A stretch of 64,000 nt of DNA, taken from positions 472,359-536,358 of the forward strand of contig KV425552.1 in assembly GCA_001632425.1 (NCBI GenBank), written 5' to 3'. Position 1 is the first letter of the stretch; every line of letters starts with the position of its first letter. The notes under the pieces were generated by a model that saw only the letters and a program-made list of their open reading frames with translations, made no database searches and had not been told where the DNA came from. The position numbers were made by a program, and so were the translations under genes. The stretch comes from Neolentinus lepideus HHB14362 ss-1. Lineage: Eukaryota; Basidiomycota; Agaricomycetes; Gloeophyllales; Gloeophyllaceae. Below are positions 1-11,772 of this stretch, one piece after another.

Positions 1-634
1 TACATAGTTGGTTGCACTCCCAGCGAGTACGTATACGCCTCGGCTAGGCTCGGGTTTGCACGTATCTGGTTTTCCGATAACCTATGACAAATAACATATC
101 ATGAGAATTGCATCCGTTTGTGACGACTCATCGGACTTAGAATTTGGCAAGGCAACAACATCACAAGCTTGGAAAGCAAGATCCCAGCCACATGATTTTC
201 TGTTGTAAACTAGGAGATATTCCTGAAACTGGCATATGTTGACATTGAGCAGAACAAGAGTTGTTATTAGTTCGATGCAACCATCGTTCCCCGCCTGATT
301 TCTGCCAGGACCGTCGAGGCTCCGAATTGCCTTAATCGAGAGAAGTCCAAATTACTGCCGCCGGGCACGGGCGTGCGCGTGAGACGTTACCCAGTAGGTA
401 AACACCCTTTGTTCCAGGCTTCGACCGTCTGTACCTTTCATGATATCTGTTACTTGACTTGGACGTCGTCCAGCAGAGCGTTTTCCATTCCAGCGCCCCA
501 GCGGTCCATCTGGTCGGTGGCAGTCAGGTGCATTCAAGTTACACCGCGTTCTTTATTCTTCGACACTCCCTTGCGTTTCGATGAGCTCGGGCTGGGCCTG
601 AGCCTTGACATTCTATCACAAAGACTGGGCAAGC
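1..634. other. upstream flank, no gene seen
   Basis: No reading frame here has convincing codon use or splice signals. The stretch probably holds the promoter and 5' untranslated region of the gene starting at 635, and perhaps the end of a gene outside the window. Confidence 0.5.
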
Positions 635-3304
635 ATGGCATCAATGGCCCCTCGAATGGGGAGCAAAGCGAGTTCTGAGTCGTTGTCGGGCAGCAACAAT
701 CGAGACTCTAACATGGTACGGGCCTCTATTCTCAACACAGCCCTGGAGCTTGGAGTGGGAACAAATAGGACTGTTACGAACTGGATGTTCAACGGCATTG
801 ACGAGGAGGAAGAAGAGGAAGAGGTGAGTGTATACTACACATCGCTGGACAGGGCTAAACGCTGTCACCAGTCTACTATGTCCCCTGCTCTAACATCCGC
901 CTCAACGGCTGCCTCAGATGACTCGGTATCTACTACTCAGACTGGCCCCGGAGGGTTCATGGATTCGGGGTCTGCAGGACGCGTCCAGCAACCCATGACC
1001 AAGCCTCCTGTTAGGGTGGAGTTCGATCTTACCCGACCCCCTCCCACTCCAGATACAGGATCGCCTGTGCCCATTGCACCTCAAACCAGCTCGGGCTTCC
1101 TGAAGTCTAGGTTCGGTAAATCTAAATCGAAGCGAGATGATGGGTATGAGACCGACGGCGCCACGACGGACAGCGGGCGTAAGAAAAAGGGCAAGCTGAA
1201 GAAAGACAAACCAATTAGTGAAGGCTACGGGACTGACGAAGATGATGGCAAGTCAAAGAAGAAGAGCAGGAAGAAGGAGAACGGCGAGGAAAGCGACGGT
1301 GGTTACCTGTCTGACTTTGCGCGGCGCCGGAGGAAGAAGAAGAGTAAGGGCAAGAAGGATGGCGATGGTGGATACGAGACGGAAGGCGACGGCACGCCAA
1401 AAAAGAAGGACAAGGAATCGAAAGGCTCTCCCTCCCCTGGCGAGGACACCGACGGCTACCTCTCCGAGGCTTCAACCAAGCGGAAGAAGTCATTCTTCAG
1501 AATAAACGGCAGGTCGGGCTCGGGTTCTAGAAATTCGCCATCATCCATTGCACCTCCCGTACCAGCGCTACCTGGAGTTCCGCCTCTACCTATAGCAGGC
1601 AGATTCACGACAGATGGCGATTCCAGAAGCGAAACTTCTCTTTTCAAGTACACGCTCGATGAAAGCAATCTGCAGAAGGTTGTCTCTAACGACAGCTCAT
1701 CGAGTACCCGGGAAACGACGACTCGGGAAGACACGAGCGTTGGTCACTCGAGCAGTGTTGACCACTCCATTGACCACTCCAGTGATCACGACAGTCGTTC
1801 ATTAGAATTGCAGCCCCGTACAAGAGCCGGTAGCCCACTCAGAGAAGAAGTCAAGAGAACACGATTTAGATTCGGTTCATCTGGGTCTAAACCGTCGAAG
1901 AACGACGGCAGTGATGCAGGACACACTCTTCCTGTCATCTCACTGCCGAACTCGAGGACCATATCGCCAATGCCTTCTTCTGGAAGCGGGTCTCCTGCTC
2001 TGACTGACTCCCCGGCGGCTTCGCACCGACCCACCCCTTTAAACCTGTCTGTCCCGTCGGCTCTTAGTCCCGTTCAAGGAGGTCGCCCATCGCCAGTCAA
2101 GTCTCTGGGTTCAGAGTACATGTTCGTCGTGCCAGGCGGTACATCTAGCGAGTCAAATACCCTTCCAGTCTCTCCGGCTCTGAGCGACTATTCTTTAGTC
2201 CCATCTGTACCGGGCGCAGAGTATACCAACTCGTCACCGCAGCCTAGCCCCCGTCCCCTCACACCCTCGCATTACGACTTGCCTCCTCCGACCCCTCCTC
2301 CCAATGCTCCCTTACCCAATATTCCCCCACAAAACACCGAAATCAGGGCTCCTAAAGCAGCACCGACCTCTCCTTCGTCTTTCCTGGACTTCGGAGCCCA
2401 GTCTCTCCCCATGTCGCGAAGCACATCGCCGCTCTATTCGCAGCCTATCCCTACCATTCAACGTGGCAAAGAGTCTCCGTTCCCCGCGAGACCACTGCTG
2501 CCGCCTCAGGAGTCCGCAGAGCTGATCCAACGCACCCGGTCGCCGGTTGGGCGCTCCGCGTTGGCGATGGGCTACCTCAACCGGCCTTCAGAGCGTGTGC
2601 AGCGTGGGGAGAACTTGAACGAGGACGGCTTGGATTACCTGGTCGCGCCTCCAGCTCCTTTGGTCCGGTCACCGTCTGCTATAGCAAGAATGCGACCCGA
2701 GGTTTCCGTGTCGTCCGACGTGATGTCGGGGATCAATGTTAACATCGAAGAGGCATCGGAGGCGGGTGACCTGGATGACCATCCTGAGTTGGATTCGGTG
2801 ATATCGAGGTACCAGGACGACAGTCAGGATCAAGACAAAGAGCTTGAACCAAGCATCCCGGCAAGGGCTAGCAACCCAGTGCTGTCGCCTGGGTTGCGGT
2901 CGCCTAATAGCTATCGTAACTATCAGTCGCAGCCACAGTCCCGGATCATCAGGGGGTCTGGTCCTGGATCCGCGCTCGAGGAAGAGGAGGAGCCAAAGGA
3001 GTATGGCGAGATCGAGGATGAGGTCGTCGACGACGACGACAAATCGTACTATCCGCAGGACGGCAAAACCGCAGGACGGACTACTATGTATATGCTGGAG
3101 AATGGCGAGGATGATCTACGGTACTCCATGTACACCGATGGGGATCGGACAAGCCGGGGTAGCTTCTTGAACGAAGACAAGAGCTTGGATGCCCGCGAAC
3201 GGTTCCTTCGACGGGTTGCGGCTATGTATGAGGAGACGGGGAGGGAGAAACCTCCACCCGTGCCAAAGCTAGATCCTAAGCTGAGGGCCAAGTTCGGTGG
3301 CTGA
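635..3304 (+). CDS. large disordered protein with Gly-Tyr repeats
   Basis: I do not recognise a catalytic domain. The frame is open from the ATG at 635 to the TGA at 3302-3304. A 48-nt in-frame segment (824-871) has a GTGAGT donor, a GCTAAAC branch-like site and a CAG end, so I treat it as an intron; the product is then 873 aa. The protein is rich in Ser, Pro, Asp and Lys. Between about nt 1130 and 1490 it carries five motifs of the form G-Y-x-T/S-D/E (GYETD, GYGTD, GYLSD, GYETE, GYLSE) separated by Lys/Arg-rich runs. The middle is Ser/Pro-rich with many SP and TP sites, and an acidic run (EEEEEP, then VVDDDDKS) precedes a basic C-terminus ending PKLRAKFGG. This pattern suggests an intrinsically disordered scaffold or phospho-regulated protein; the role is unknown. 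The start could be a later Met nearby. Confidence 0.8.
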   Translation: MASMAPRMGSKASSESLSGSNNRDSNMVRASILNTALELGVGTNRTVTNWMFNGIDEEEEEEEVSVYYTSLDRAKRCHQSTMSPALTSASTAASDDSVSTTQTGPGGFMDSGSAGRVQQPMTKPPVRVEFDLTRPPPTPDTGSPVPIAPQTSSGFLKSRFGKSKSKRDDGYETDGATTDSGRKKKGKLKKDKPISEGYGTDEDDGKSKKKSRKKENGEESDGGYLSDFARRRRKKKSKGKKDGDGGYETEGDGTPKKKDKESKGSPSPGEDTDGYLSEASTKRKKSFFRINGRSGSGSRNSPSSIAPPVPALPGVPPLPIAGRFTTDGDSRSETSLFKYTLDESNLQKVVSNDSSSSTRETTTREDTSVGHSSSVDHSIDHSSDHDSRSLELQPRTRAGSPLREEVKRTRFRFGSSGSKPSKNDGSDAGHTLPVISLPNSRTISPMPSSGSGSPALTDSPAASHRPTPLNLSVPSALSPVQGGRPSPVKSLGSEYMFVVPGGTSSESNTLPVSPALSDYSLVPSVPGAEYTNSSPQPSPRPLTPSHYDLPPPTPPPNAPLPNIPPQNTEIRAPKAAPTSPSSFLDFGAQSLPMSRSTSPLYSQPIPTIQRGKESPFPARPLLPPQESAELIQRTRSPVGRSALAMGYLNRPSERVQRGENLNEDGLDYLVAPPAPLVRSPSAIARMRPEVSVSSDVMSGINVNIEEASEAGDLDDHPELDSVISRYQDDSQDQDKELEPSIPARASNPVLSPGLRSPNSYRNYQSQPQSRIIRGSGPGSALEEEEEPKEYGEIEDEVVDDDDKSYYPQDGKTAGRTTMYMLENGEDDLRYSMYTDGDRTSRGSFLNEDKSLDARERFLRRVAAMYEETGREKPPPVPKLDPKLRAKFGG

Positions 3305-3843
3305 TGAGTCTCGTTTGTCTTTCTCTGTCTTCGCTGGTTCGCTTTTTCTTGTTGTATTTTCTATGCCACCTACCGCCTCACTCCGTTGTCTCATCTTGCA
3401 TTTTGGTCCTACCTGGAACTTTATTGAGCATGCACGCACTACTCCCTCATTGCTGACCTCTTGCTATGGCCGTACATAGATGTCTGTACCGATCTATTCT
3501 CCATTTTCTCTAACCCCCTGCATTCATTCACATACCCCGCTGCGCGAAGTATCAATTTTAACCGATGTTTGTCATCTAGTTGCATGCAGATCTATCATAC
3601 TGTAATATAGAGGGTATTGGGTTGACGCCGTGGTATGGAGGAAGCTAAGGCTGACCGTAAATTGATTGCATGGAAGGGTATGATGCGAGTGGATAGTAAA
3701 AGCGAAGCGATGAGATAGCAGTGGCAATGTATTATACGGACAATAAACAAGGTGGCGGAAAAGGTATAAACATCAAGCATTTCCGAGCAAGGTATCGTAC
3801 ATAAATCGAAGGCAAGTTGACAGTTGCTGGGTGCCATATTGAA
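3305..3843. other. convergent intergenic region
   Basis: This lies between the 3' ends of two convergent genes. It holds both 3' untranslated regions and I see no further gene. An ACAATAAAC element near 3740 is a weak poly(A)-type signal. Confidence 0.5.
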
Positions 3844-4596
3844 TTAAGCTCGTCCGTAGCAGTCACAACATGTCGTTGTGTTACTGTAGAGGCACAAGTC
3901 AGTATCATCTGGTGAAATTTGGAGCATTCCATACCTAAGGGCATCCTCTAGACAACAATAGCGGCAGACCGTTCTCCCGCAACCAGACATGGACCACTTA
4001 TCATACTTCTCTCCCTCCTCATCATGCTCCTGCTCTTCATCCTCACTGTCCCGGTACTTCCTCCGCTTCCCCGTGGATGTAGCGTTGGGGCTTCCATTGA
4101 CGTTCATATTCATGCTGCTCAACGACAGGCCTATTCTTCTGGGAGATCGGTCGGGCGTGGCCGGTGGCGAAGGTGAGAATGTAAGAGCAGGGGTCGGAGG
4201 CAGAGATGCGGCCGGGCACGCGTTGCATATCCGGGAACATATGGTACACGTCGTGGCGTTGCACCTTATGAACGTGTTCCGGTCAGTCTGTCATCGCGTC
4301 ACACAGACATTAGAGAATTTTCGGACCTCGCACAGATAATTACAGGACATCCGCGAACGTTCAGGGATCTGTGGCACGCCTCGCAAGCGAGTGGCTTAGT
4401 CGGTTTAGAGAGTGTATACCCCGCGTCCTTCTCCAGAGTCATTGGCTCTTCATTATATACAGAAGATGGTGCTGTCAGCTTTCTCCTCTTGTTGGGAAGC
4501 CTCTTGACTGGACCTGAATGAAAATGTCAGAGCAAAGCTACTGAGAAGGGTAGTGACCACTAAACGGTTGTTCGTAAAAACGGATGCGGTCGTCAT
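3844..4596 (-). CDS. small Cys-rich zinc-binding protein
   Basis: Four exons give 197 aa: 4596-4566, 4513-4344, 4287-3935 and 3883-3844; phases agree throughout. The last intron (3934-3884) has a TACTGAC branch site. The N-terminus is basic (KRLPNKRRKL). Cysteine pairs follow in order: CEAC, then CTIC and CNAC, an acidic linker (SEDEEQEHDEEGE), then GCGRTVCRYCC and finally NTTTCCDCYG at the C-terminus. The spacing implies two or more zinc sites built from CxxC pairs. I recall fungal proteins of this layout that end with an NTTTCxDCYG-like motif, but their function is not established. A nuclear or protein-binding role is inference only. The upstream neighbour on the same strand is the UBX gene, 488 bp away. 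Confidence 0.78.
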
Positions 4597-5084
4597 TATG
4601 GAGAATCAGAATCGAGTAGAGATATGAGGGATAGCACTAGCTAATCCTTCCACAGAAGCACCGTCGGGTAGTTGGTCTGCAGTCTGTTGGCAGGCGTAAG
4701 TTCCTGCTCAAGCCACATAATACGATCGAGTGTGGCCGGCATTGCGGCAATGCCCGTCGGACGCTTCCGTTGTTGTACATCAATCAGGCGTGCGCTCAGC
4801 TTCGAAATGTAATGTAAGAACAGATTACGTATATGATAACAAACACAACGGAGAAGTTTGGAAAAGAACGGACATTCCAACAGCAGCATGATCACTTCCA
4901 CAGGAGAAATCGAACCGCACGCAAGCACCACATGCAGCTACTTCCGTAAGCACTGCCGCACAATTGCAAAGAATGACCACTGTCTTGTCTCCCAACCTTC
5001 AGATAAATATCGCTTGCAGCTTGCACCAAGTGTTGAATTGCAAAATATCAATACAGAACATACATGTGCTTTCATTTCCGACGC
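4597..5084. other. intergenic between two minus-strand genes
   Basis: This should be the promoter of the zinc-protein gene and the terminator of the UBX gene. Short open frames on both strands lack splice or codon support. Confidence 0.45.
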
Positions 5085-6597
5085 TCAGACCCATCGTTGA
5101 ACAACAACACTGTTAACCAAGCCCGCCTGCTCAATAGTCTGCGAGTCGTCCTCTAATACCCGGTTTGGGAACGTCGTGCCAATAGTGTAAGGGCGGGCGT
5201 TATTTTCGGGTCGAGATCTAAGGGGAAAAAGTCATAAGTAGAAGACATAATGCCAGTTGGCAGTGCTTACGCGTTAATAAAGTTCCGAATATCCTTAATC
5301 GTGTGAGTAAAGTTCATTCGAGCAACAAGTCTACCAGAATCCATCAGGACATATCCACCTTGTATAAACTTCACCATCCACATACCTAGTCCCATCTGCC
5401 AACCGAATCTGCACACTCGTCGTGGGCTTCGTCTGGTCAACTTCAAACCGCGTCTGAATGCTCTGCGGCTCTCGATCCGGTCCTGCCCCAGAGCTGCCGC
5501 GGGCACTTGTGCTGCCACTAGCAGCAGGGAAGCCTCCCGGCATATTCGAGGCAGACGCCCCCGCTCCCGTGGCCACGAGTGGGGGCACCGGCGAGCCCAG
5601 ACGGTGACCGGAGCCAGAGAACGGTACATCGGGACGCTTGGGTGGGGGTACATAGTCTTCGTTTATGCGCCGCGCGACGCGGAGCTCGACAGGTTGACCG
5701 GGGAGGACGTTCAGGACGTGCGGTGGCGCGAGACTGCAGGTCCAGGTCAGATGAGTCAAACACGAGTGGGGGATTGAACGCACCCAGCTTCGACCTGCGC
5801 CAATAAGCGCGCTTCCTCTGGGTTATCGTATCTCCTCAGTTCACCATCTTCCACGCTAAACCCATCACGCCAAAGCGTGAGGTGGCGTATGGCAGTCTCA
5901 CCAGTCTCACCGGCTGTCCAGTGGTACTGTCAAGGCACAATTGAGATACAACTGGATAGCTGCTTACCATCTGGAGCAGGTGCATCTGGATCAGGGATGT
6001 AGGTACTTTCGACTTCATCGCTGCCGAGAGTGTGACCTCCGCCGGTGAAATGCGAGGGTCGAGAAGGTCCCGCGGTACCCATGCCTATGCTGGGAGTCTG
6101 TCCGCCTCTATGGATTGCACATTCATATAGAGCTCTTTAGCCTGGAACGCGGTTCACTCACTCGAACGCCCTTCGCAAGATGTTCCGCACAGCATCTCCG
6201 CCTGGAATCCCTCCTCCTGCTCTGTCAGGATTTTGCACTGAAATACCACTGTCAACCCATCAGCCGTTGCGTCCTGGTAAATATTATTAAGACACACCTC
6301 CGTTCGCCACCGGCATACCAGTCAACCGGTCCTTGGTCCTCGTCCTCGTCCTCGTCGCCGCCCATCGGACCAGGTCCAATAGGTCCGCCCATCCCGCCGC
6401 CCATCGTTGGCGGAGGCGCGCCTCCACTGCTGCCAACATCACGCAGCGTCGCGATACGTGCGCCGCCAGTATTACGGCTTGATGGTCTATTCGTGATGGT
6501 AAATCGGACAAGATCAGGAAGGATGAGTTGTGCTTTACCTTGAATCAGGTTGACCGGGATCATTCCAGTCACCAACGCGCCCTATTCTAGGTGCCAT
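5085..6597 (-). CDS. SHP1: p47/Shp1-type SEP-UBX protein, Cdc48 cofactor
   Basis: Eight exons: 6597-6539, 6486-6298, 6248-6162, 6107-5968, 5913-5784, 5733-5386, 5330-5271 and 5217-5085, 381 aa. The N-terminal region has the p47 signature (ARIATLRDV, then [16 protein letters not shown]) that precedes the SEP domain. The SEP domain starts near residue 158 ([20 protein letters not shown], ending [13 protein letters not shown]). A C-terminal UBX domain spans the last 80 residues or so, with the loop TTFPNR that inserts into the Cdc48/p97 N domain. By family knowledge it recruits Cdc48 for protein degradation, membrane fusion and phosphatase regulation. No UBA domain is visible; the frame is open upstream to an ATG at 6741, which would add 48 Ser-rich residues but still no UBA. 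I prefer 6597 because it leads directly into PRIGRVGDW. Confidence 0.9.
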
Positions 6598-6987
6598 ATC
6601 GTCTGCTTTCTTGCTTCCTGTTGCCGACGACGATGACGAGGGGTAAGAAGAAGTTAATGGAGAGAAACAAGAATGGGTGGTGTATGAGGACAGAGCTGAC
6701 GCGGTCCGATGCGACCTCGAACAGTTATTGATCGCTCTCATTTATCATTTACGGTTTATATTGGACCGTTATTGCCAGATACAACTGTGCGCTACATTTT
6801 TCCAGCAATAATATAAACATATATCTGAAATTGTCTTGACATTGTTAATGTAGCTAATGAAGTTGGAGTCACCATGTTTTCACTGCCGATTCCTTTTGGG
6901 CAAGGGAGTGTCCAGGGACTCATACCCATTAGGAGCGCGTAGCCGAGACGCGTCCCTGGACGCGTCTCATTTATTTATCTCGCCACT
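6598..6987. promoter_or_regulatory. divergent intergenic promoter region
   Basis: About 390 bp separates the divergent UBX and NSE3 genes. The centre (6750-6860) is AT-rich. Near 6940-6966 there is a partly self-complementary stretch around the repeated GACGCGTC word, a palindrome close to the Swi4/Mbp1-type ACGCGT box. Its role here is inference, but it would fit cell-cycle control of a genome-maintenance gene. Confidence 0.45.
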
Positions 6988-8319
6988 ATGGCCCGCTCGC
7001 GCTCTCAGCGTGCTGCACAGGCCTCCCAACCAAGCCAATCCCAACGACCGCGACGTGCCAGGGACGATGACGATGGCGACGACGACGACAGCAACGAAGA
7101 GGAAGGTGGAGAGGAGAACGATGAGATGGACATAGATGAGGATCTGCGGCAGGACAAAGGAGAAAGCGTGCGCCTGTCTCCTCTACTTTGACAATACGAG
7201 GTTGACGGGATGCATAGGAGGTGTCCCGGAAAGCGAATGATCTCGTTAGACTGGCACTCTCTACGGAACACCGGAGAATCGCGCTGAGGCGAGATGAGAT
7301 TAATAAGAAAGGTGCAGCTGGTACCAAGCTGCGTTAAATGCAGGCTGACTATGAGCGCAGTTATGGGCTCTAACACGCGTTCATTCAATTCGGTGATGGA
7401 GCAGGCTCAGATGATCCTCCGGAAGACATTTGGCATGGAGCTTGTTGAGCTTCGCTCTCGAGCCGGTCTCGGTCAAGAGGAGAACGATGATGCAGATGGT
7501 GAAGAGCGCACGGGTCTCAAGAAGAAAGGTAGATTGCTTCTGTTGCTATGCTCTATCAAAGTACTGACACAGATGGTCAGCTGCCGCCGCCGGATCCAAG
7601 ACCTACATTCTACGCTCTGTCCTCAGTAGTACCATAATTGAGCACGCAGCGCTGACCGATGCAGACATCCTCGAGGAGGAAGCTGTCGACATGCCCGACA
7701 ATGATGATGAAGACGAAGTCTATCGTACATACGGAAGTATCATCTCTTGGAGCCATTCGGACCAGTTACAAGCAATGGGCGTCCTCTATGTGATACTCGC
7801 ACTTATTCTCGTGAATGGCAAGGCGCTTGATGACCGTACGTCCCGCCATGCAACCCCCTGGCACTAGCTGACGTTCACATATCTCAAGTGGCGCTCCGAG
7901 CATATCTGAAAAAGCTCCGCCTTACTAGCATCAACTTTACACCCATATCTACCCACAAATCCATATCAGTAGATACGTACCTTTCGCAGCTTATTCGCCA
8001 AGGGTACCTCGACCGGCACCGTGTCGGTGAGAACGTACAGAAGAAGCGCGGCCGCCCAACACAGACCCAGGGGGAGGACAACGTGGCTGTCGAGTGGCGG
8101 TGGGGAACGAGGGCGCAGAGCGAGGTGGGTGAGCTGGGCGTGGCAAGGTTTATGGCGGAGTTCATGGTAGAGCGGATGATAGAGAACGAGGATGACGAGG
8201 ATGAAGAAGGCGACGAGAGGGCCTCCAGGAAGAAGGAAGAGGAGAACAGGAAGAAGGTGGAGGCAATGCTGAAGGGGATTCAGAGGGCAGCGAATGGGAC
8301 GCTGAGCGATGTGAAATGA
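6988..8319 (+). CDS. NSE3: SMC5-SMC6 complex subunit Nse3 (MAGE domain)
   Basis: Five exons: 6988-7167, 7218-7311, 7361-7528, 7581-7835 and 7889-8319, 375 aa, phases consistent. After an acidic low-complexity N-terminus (ARDDDDGDDDDSNEEEGG) the MAGE homology domain begins at SEVSRKANDLVRLALST, runs through RIALRRDEINKKV and FNSVMEQAQMILRKTFGMEL, and includes the helical segment SDQLQAMGVLYVILALILV and the winged-helix part LRAYLKKLRLTSINF. The C-terminus ends in an acidic/basic coiled stretch (EEENRKKVEAMLKGIQ). In the known complex Nse3 binds Nse1 and Nse4, contacts DNA and supports Smc5/6 loading in recombination and replication-fork repair in the nucleus. The length is close to that of fungal Nse3. 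It is divergently transcribed from the Shp1-type gene. Confidence 0.9.
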
Positions 8320-9437
8320 AGCAGAATATCGGTAGCGGCAGCCACCGTCAACGTGATTGCGCTATTACGGCATTGGGCTATACTAATGTACTAATGTACT
8401 CAATACTTACTATCTTATGTATTGTCTCCTCCGCAGTTTTGATGTGCCACAATTGTGGCGCCAGGGCAGCGCGTCCAAAGAATGTGTGACAGTACTTGGC
8501 AACTCTATGTCTCCTCTCACCACCGTGCTGGTAGATTGTTGTGACTCCCTCTAGAAACCACTGGCATTATTTATCGAAGATTGCAGTCATGCGCCGTGGA
8601 TTGTCACGTTACCCAAGGAATACCCAGCACGATGTTCTCGAAGATCCTTGCTGGGTTATCCCGTGTGTAACCGAAGATATTTATGTCAGTAGTGACGACC
8701 TTGCTGCATCATTATCAGGCGTCTGCCCTGCAGGGTATTCGTGTCCGCACAATGCCCAGGATCGTCGTCACTAGTACTAGATCCATGAGCAATCCCGGTG
8801 CTTATCATCTATTTACGCTTCACATCAAACCAATCGGACAACCAAACCATCGGACGCCCTACAGCGCCGTACAACCGCGGGTGTAATTGGCTGCAAGACT
8901 CCGTAATGCGAGTACTGGGACAGGATCAACCCAGGAATCAGTTTGCTTATCATGCGGAACACAAGCTGTCATGTCAGCTCGGGCCTGGATGTGGTACCAT
9001 GAGTTTTGCTTGGTGGATCCTTTCCTATTCTCTCGTTACGGCCCCGCGGACCAGCACTCATTTCTACGCTAGTTTCCAAATCGATGAAATTTTTTTCAAA
9101 ACGTGAGCCCCTGGAGCGTGGCATCAGGCATCGCAAAGTTGCACTCTTTGGGTGATTTATTCCCTTCGTTCAACACACTGGTGCCAGAACGAAGGCTGAA
9201 ACTCATGAAGACCCATTGTCGCCCAGCATCGATTCTTCAGGGGTACTCTTTTACAGTTCAGGCCAGGTTACGGGGATGTGCACCTATGTTTCAATCTTCA
9301 CTAAGGTACGGGTCCGAGGTTGAATGCGGTGATCGCTCTGAGAAGCCCGGCATCGGAGGGCTCAGGTCAAGTGGTATATGAACCCAAAGAATCCTCGAGT
9401 GCCTTTGCGAACTTTGCAAAACTGATAACTCAGCACC
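8320..9437. other. intergenic, no gene supported
   Basis: Open frames here are short and mutually overlapping, with no paired splice signals or recognisable protein. The right end is presumably the promoter of the P450 gene at 9438. Confidence 0.45.
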
Positions 9438-11772
9438 ATGATTCTCGAGACCATCCAATGGACTCTGATTCCAGCCGTTGCGTTGCTGCTACTGCTTCGT
9501 CTCCGACATGTTTTTACTAGGGGCCCATTGTATAACATCCCTGGTCCACCAGCGTCATCGGTCATAACAGGTGCGAACATTCGAAAATGCACTGGTGATG
9601 TTGACTTATCGCTTGGCAACACAGGTCACCTCAAGGAAGTCTTCAATTGCAATCCATGGAATTTCCACCGCAATATCTTAGAGAAGTACGGTTCTGTTGC
9701 CAAAGTCGCTGGTTTTCTCGGTGTAACTATACGCGTTTTCTCTCTATCACCCTTCCCTAATGGCAACGATTCCCGTCTTTAGGAAGAAAGGCTCTACGTC
9801 GTGGATCCTTTAGCTTTGTACCACATAGTAATCAAAGACCAACCCTTGTATGACGAGCCTCGGTACTCCTACGTGTGAGTATGTCTTGTCTTCCCAGTGA
9901 TGTCATGGCTCATCACGAGAGCAAGGCTAAACTACCTACTGTTCGGTGATGGACTGAGTGCCGCACAAGGTATCTGAACCGGCTATCTCGAGGAACAGCT
10001 GACTTCATGATTTTCCAAAGGTGAGGAACACAAGAAGCAGAGAAAGATGCTCAATCCTATATTCAGCGCCAAGCATCTGCGCGACATGATTCCTATATTC
10101 AGGGATGTTGCATACGAGGTGCGTATCGCAGCACTTCCTGAAAACAAGCGTCTGAACCTCGTTGAAGCTGCGAGCTGTTGTGGCTGGGAAGATTAAGAAT
10201 GGCGCCGAAGAAATAGACATGATGGACTGGATGACGCGTACGGCTCTGGAGCTAATCGGGAGAGCTGGTCTTGGTTACAGCTTCAAGATTATGGAGGAAG
10301 GTAGCATCGACGAATATGGCTCGGCCGTCAGATCTTTATTGTCAGGCCTTTTAACCCTGCTATACGTCGTGCGTCACTGACCGATTGATCAACAGTCCGA
10401 CCCTATTGGACTTCGCTCTGCTCATAGGTACTCTTCCATACATCACCAAGATAGGCTCGCCGAGCTTCCGCAGGTTTATGCTCGAGAAAATACCTAGTAA
10501 GCGGATTCAGAGCATCAAGGAGAAGATCGACATTATGGAACAAACATCTGAGAAAATATACCGCACCAAACTTGCTGCTCTGCAGCAAGGTGGAGAAGCC
10601 TTGGATAAGCAGATTGGCGGCTCCAAGGATATCATCAGCTTGTTGTGTACGAAGAGATCCTTTCCCTATGGCTCCCGTCGGGTTTGCTAAGGATGTCACC
10701 TATATAGTGAAAGAAAATCTGACAGCATCTGAAGAAGAACGTTTGCCGGCGTCCCAAGTGGTAGGACAAATGACGTCTGTTCGTTCCTTAGACCCAGCCG
10801 TCGGTACTGACTCTCTGTTTTCAGAACGCTGATTTTCGGAGCGATGGATACGACCTCTTCTGTTCTCGCGCGGATCCTGTACTTGCTTGCCTCGAATTCT
10901 GACGTCCAGGAGAAGCTCAGACGCGAAATTCGTACTGCTCACGCCAGCAGTGAGTTTACCTATGACGCGCTCGACAAGTTGCCGTACATGGAGGCTATTA
11001 TCCGAGAAACCCTAAGACTGTCAGTACGGTTGATACGTGCCAGAACCGCTGTATTTTTAACCCAATTCCTAGCCATCCACCAATTACTGTACTGCATCGA
11101 AGGTACGCGCATTACTTGAACTGTTGGGCGCTTTACCTAATTGTGTATGTGCAGAACCACGCAGGACACTGTTTTGCCCTTGGGTACGCCAGTCCGAGGT
11201 CGGGACGGCAGCATGATCACCGAGATAGCGCTTCCCCGGGACAGTAATATCATCATCAGCGTATTGTCCCTGAACCGAAACAAATCACTGTGGGGCGAAG
11301 ACGCGTATGAATGGAAGCCGGATCGGTGGCTGAAGCCTCTTCGGTTCGCAGTCCCCGAGTCCAAGATCCCTGGTGTATACTCGAATATGTATGTAGCAAC
11401 TGCTGAAGGGGAAATACTCGGGTTGCTGACGTCCACTTTACAGGATGACGTTCTGGGGAGGACCTCGCGGGTGCATGTGAGTCTTCTGAATCGCTTTTTT
11501 ACTTGGCCGCACGTTAACGACATATCTTTCCAGCGGATTCAAATTTTCCTTGCTGGAAATGAGTACGTTTTTAGTATGCTGCGCTGTCCATGCATTCACC
11601 GTGTAACCCAACAGAGGTTGTCTTGGGTGTCTTGATCGAGTCTTTCCGATTTGAACTGTCAGATAAGCATATCACTTGGGACATGAGCATCATTACGGTC
11701 CCTCGGGCAACGGATTCAGATGGCAAGGTGCCTTCTCTACCTATGAAGGTGTCGCTGGTAGACCAGAGCTGA
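9438..11772 (+). CDS. cytochrome P450 monooxygenase (copy 1)
   Basis: Fourteen exons give 544 aa: 9438-9570, 9625-9722, 9783-9874, 9926-9969, 10021-10118, 10168-10340, 10396-10646, 10708-10774, 10825-11019, 11073-11102, 11155-11388, 11444-11476, 11534-11562 and 11615-11772. An N-terminal membrane anchor (LIPAVALLLLLRL) is followed by the Pro-rich hinge NIPGPPAS. The I-helix oxygen-activation motif is GAMDTTSS, the K-helix is ETLRL followed by HPP, and the heme-binding loop is FWGGPRGCIG, matching FxxGxRxCxG with the axial Cys. This is a microsomal mono-oxygenase fed by a P450 reductase; the substrate cannot be told. An inverted paralogue lies at 41374-43772. The 30-nt and 29-nt exons make automatic annotation likely to fail here. 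Confidence 0.9.

Noticed and set aside
4641..5100. Opposing short frames between the zinc-protein and UBX genes
   Set aside because: No start context, domain or splice sites; the UBX gene already ends inside this region.
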